From: Azoarcus sp031555955
Lineage (GTDB): Bacteria > Pseudomonadota > Gammaproteobacteria > Burkholderiales > Rhodocyclaceae
Length of the DNA stretch: 31,487 bases
Assembly (NCBI GenBank): GCA_031555955.1
Contig: JAVBTY010000010.1
Location: 1 to 31,487, forward strand
Direction of reading: 5' to 3'
The notes under the pieces were generated by a model. The model searched no databases, was not told the DNA's origin, and saw only the letters and a program-made list of their open reading frames with translations. Below are positions 30,386 through 31,487 of this stretch, one piece after another. How positions within the stretch are numbered: the first letter of the stretch is position 1; the number at the start of each line of letters is the position of its first letter. A program made the position numbers and the translations under genes.

Positions 30386-30940
30386 GTGAACAAGGCGTTC
30401 GTCAAGGAAAGCGACGGGGATGAGGACGACGATGCGTCGCCCCCCGGCCTGCGCCTGCCGCCCGGCAGCAAGAATTACATGACGCGGCGCGGCTATCTCG
30501 TCCTGCGCGCGGAACTGGATACGCTGGTCAACACCGAGCGGCCCAAACTGGTGGAAACCGTCGCGTGGGCCGCGTCCAATGGCGACCGCTCCGAAAACGG
30601 GGATTACATCTACGGCAAAAAGCGGCTGCGTGAAATCGACCGGCGCATCCGCTTCCTGATCAAACGCATCGAAAACGCCGAGGTGGTGGATCCGGCGGAG
30701 CGGGAAGACGTCGATCAGGTGTTTTTTGGCGCGACGGTGACCGTGACCGACCCCGATGGCGGCAACGAACAGACATGGCAGATCGTCGGCGTCGACGAGG
30801 CGGATGCCTCTGCCGGGCGCATCAGCTGGATTTCGCCGCTGGCCCGCGCCCTGCTGAAAGCGCGCGAGGGCGATACCGTGCGCTTCATGAGCCCGGCGGG
30901 GCCGCGCGAGCTGGAGGTGGCGGAAATCCGCTACGTGTAA
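30386..30940 (+). CDS. greB: Transcription elongation factor GreB
   Basis: 184-residue factor that enters the secondary channel of RNA polymerase and stimulates cleavage of backtracked transcripts. An acidic N-terminal extension (GDEDDDASPPGL, about 11-22) precedes the Gre core. YMTRRGYLVLRAELDTL starts the coiled coil, and SNGDRSENGDYIYGKKRLRE carries the tip acidic residues (Asp and Glu of GDRSENGDY) and the basic patch typical of GreB. The C-terminal FKBP-like domain includes VTVTDPDGGNEQTWQIVGVD and ISPLARALLKAREGD. The start is GTG at 30386 with a GGAACAG site; no ATG fits. The TAA stop is 2 nt from the end of an insertion element remnant. Confidence 0.95.
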   Translation: MNKAFVKESDGDEDDDASPPGLRLPPGSKNYMTRRGYLVLRAELDTLVNTERPKLVETVAWAASNGDRSENGDYIYGKKRLREIDRRIRFLIKRIENAEVVDPAEREDVDQVFFGATVTVTDPDGGNEQTWQIVGVDEADASAGRISWISPLARALLKAREGDTVRFMSPAGPRELEVAEIRYV

Positions 30941-30942
30941 CA

Positions 30943-31229
30943 TGTAGAAGTACAGACTTGATCTGACAGTTCTCCGTTTTGACGGTGCTGGATTGTCAGA
31001 TCAAATTGAGGTTAGCGACGTTCTCGTTCCACGCCTCCTTTCCTGCGATCAGAGTTTGCAGGGGCGTGCGACCGCAGCACATCTTGCCTTGATGGGTTCG
31101 TTCGTTGTTGTAGCAGGCCAGCCAGGCATCGAGGTCGGTCTGCAGCTCTTCCAGCGACAGATAGAGTTTGCGGCGGAACGCCACCTGATAAAACTCCTGC
31201 AGGATGGTTTTGTGGAAACGCTCGCAGAT
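30943..31229 (-). mobile_element. Remnant of an IS481-like element, interrupted by an IS3-family element
   Basis: The right end of the element, TGTAGAAGTACAGACTTGAT on the + strand, begins 2 nt after the greB stop. The leftward transposase fragment (see separate entry) ends at 30996. Inside the end lies an 11-bp inverted repeat TTGATCTGACA (30958-30968) / TGTCAGATCAA (30994-31004). The other end is cut at about 31229 by the start of the IS3-family element. Confidence 0.65.
30996..31229 (-). pseudogene. C-terminal fragment of an IS481-like transposase (rve integrase core)
   Basis: About 77 codons of the C-terminal part of an integrase-type transposase: ICERFHKTILQEFYQVAFRR at its start, LEELQTDLDAWLACYNNERT in the middle and HQGKMCCGRTPLQTL near the end. 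ERFHKT plus YNNERTHQG is the third part of the DDE (catalytic Glu) domain, seen here in the IS481-like version. The upstream two thirds, with both catalytic Asp residues, are missing because the IS3-family element interrupts the frame just before ICERFHK. The open frame continues a further 57 nt into the IS3 end, but those codons are not transposase sequence. The family call (IS481 versus another rve group) is from pattern memory. Confidence 0.75.
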
Positions 31230-31487
31230 GAGGCTACACCGTAATTTCGTGCCGTTTTGAATTGGAATTTTCGGCACAATTTTCATGATGAACAGGAGGT
31301 TGTGCCATGAAGAAGTCGAAATATACGGATGAGCAGATTGCCTTTGCCCTGAAACAAGCCGAGGCTGGAACGCCTGTTGAAGAGGTCTGCAGGAAGATGG
31401 GTATTTCGGATGCCACGTTCTACAACTGGCGCAAGAAATATGGCGGTCTGGGTCCGTCCGAGTTACGCCGGCTCAAGCAACTGGAAG
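31229..31487 (+). mobile_element. IS3-family insertion sequence, left end (continues past the window)
   Basis: The likely left end is TGAGGCTACACCGTAATTTC at about 31229, exactly where the IS481-like frame breaks. Between the end and orfA lies GTGCCG (31249-31254) / CGGCAC (31272-31277), a 6-bp hairpin that might reduce read-through expression of the transposase. The right end and target duplication are outside the window. Confidence 0.7.
31307..31487 (+). CDS. IS3-family transposase OrfA (N-terminal part)
   Basis: First 60 codons of an IS3-family OrfA (IS407-like group): MKKSKYTDEQIAFALKQAEA, then VEEVCRKMGISDATFYNWRK and KYGGLGPSELRRLKQLE. This is the helix-turn-helix (HTH_8-like) that binds the element ends; the leucine zipper and the frameshift to OrfB would follow beyond the window. 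The ATG at 31307 has a consensus AGGAGG site (31294-31299). The element appears intact as far as visible. It is cut by the right edge, so activity cannot be judged. Confidence 0.92.
   Translation, partial: MKKSKYTDEQIAFALKQAEAGTPVEEVCRKMGISDATFYNWRKKYGGLGPSELRRLKQLE

Overview
The window is GC-rich, gene-dense chromosomal DNA from a proteobacterium, most likely a betaproteobacterium. This is inferred from gene content: a DUF3567-type protein, DUF4124 and DUF3108 proteins, a GreB/EttA/MutL housekeeping set and a polar-flagellum type flagellin. Almost everything is ordinary single-copy chromosome. The only clear mobile DNA is at the right edge, from about 30943 onward.

Layout. 1-221: start of ettA (leftward). 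371-1545: a TerC-family membrane protein and a universal stress protein, overlapping by 4 nt. 1625-2851: lysC, convergent with them across a hairpin. 3152-3508: a small XRE-type regulator whose terminator lies inside the 3' end of the convergent radical SAM gene (3475-4329). queD (4452-4901) diverges from that gene. 4964-10115 is a leftward five-gene unit read purN > DUF3108 protein > rsmB > PLD-like protein > mscS, with gaps of 2-22 nt or a 4-nt overlap. 10173-10910 is a putative lipoprotein of unknown function, divergent from mutL (11036-12835), which carries the endonuclease motifs. 12901-14961 holds two DUF4124 envelope proteins (one with a glutaredoxin-like domain), an entericidin-like lipoprotein and a YdhR homologue. 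prlC (oligopeptidase A) is translationally coupled to the DUF4124-glutaredoxin gene.

17151-18257: a DUF2189 membrane protein and tRNA-Arg(ACG) with a clear promoter. 18554-25451 is the most interesting part: a TPR/O-GlcNAc-transferase-like protein converges on fliC across a bidirectional terminator. fliC has a strong sigma-54 type promoter, a structured leader and a cluster of TGCCGC dyads. Behind it lie a diguanylate cyclase and an HDOD protein. The simplest reading is a flagellin expression, glycosylation and motility-signalling neighbourhood.

25481-29879: a CDF metal exporter, a second DUF2189 paralogue, an alpha/beta hydrolase, a MetY-like sulfhydrylase and a YdcH-type protein, all leftward. 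30070-30940: a DUF3567-type protein and greB. An IS481-like element remnant abuts the greB stop codon and is itself interrupted by an IS3-family element that runs off the window.

No CRISPR array, prophage, toxin-antitoxin pair or obvious new defence system was seen. The best candidates for something undescribed are the fliC regulatory region and the OGT-flagellin pair.
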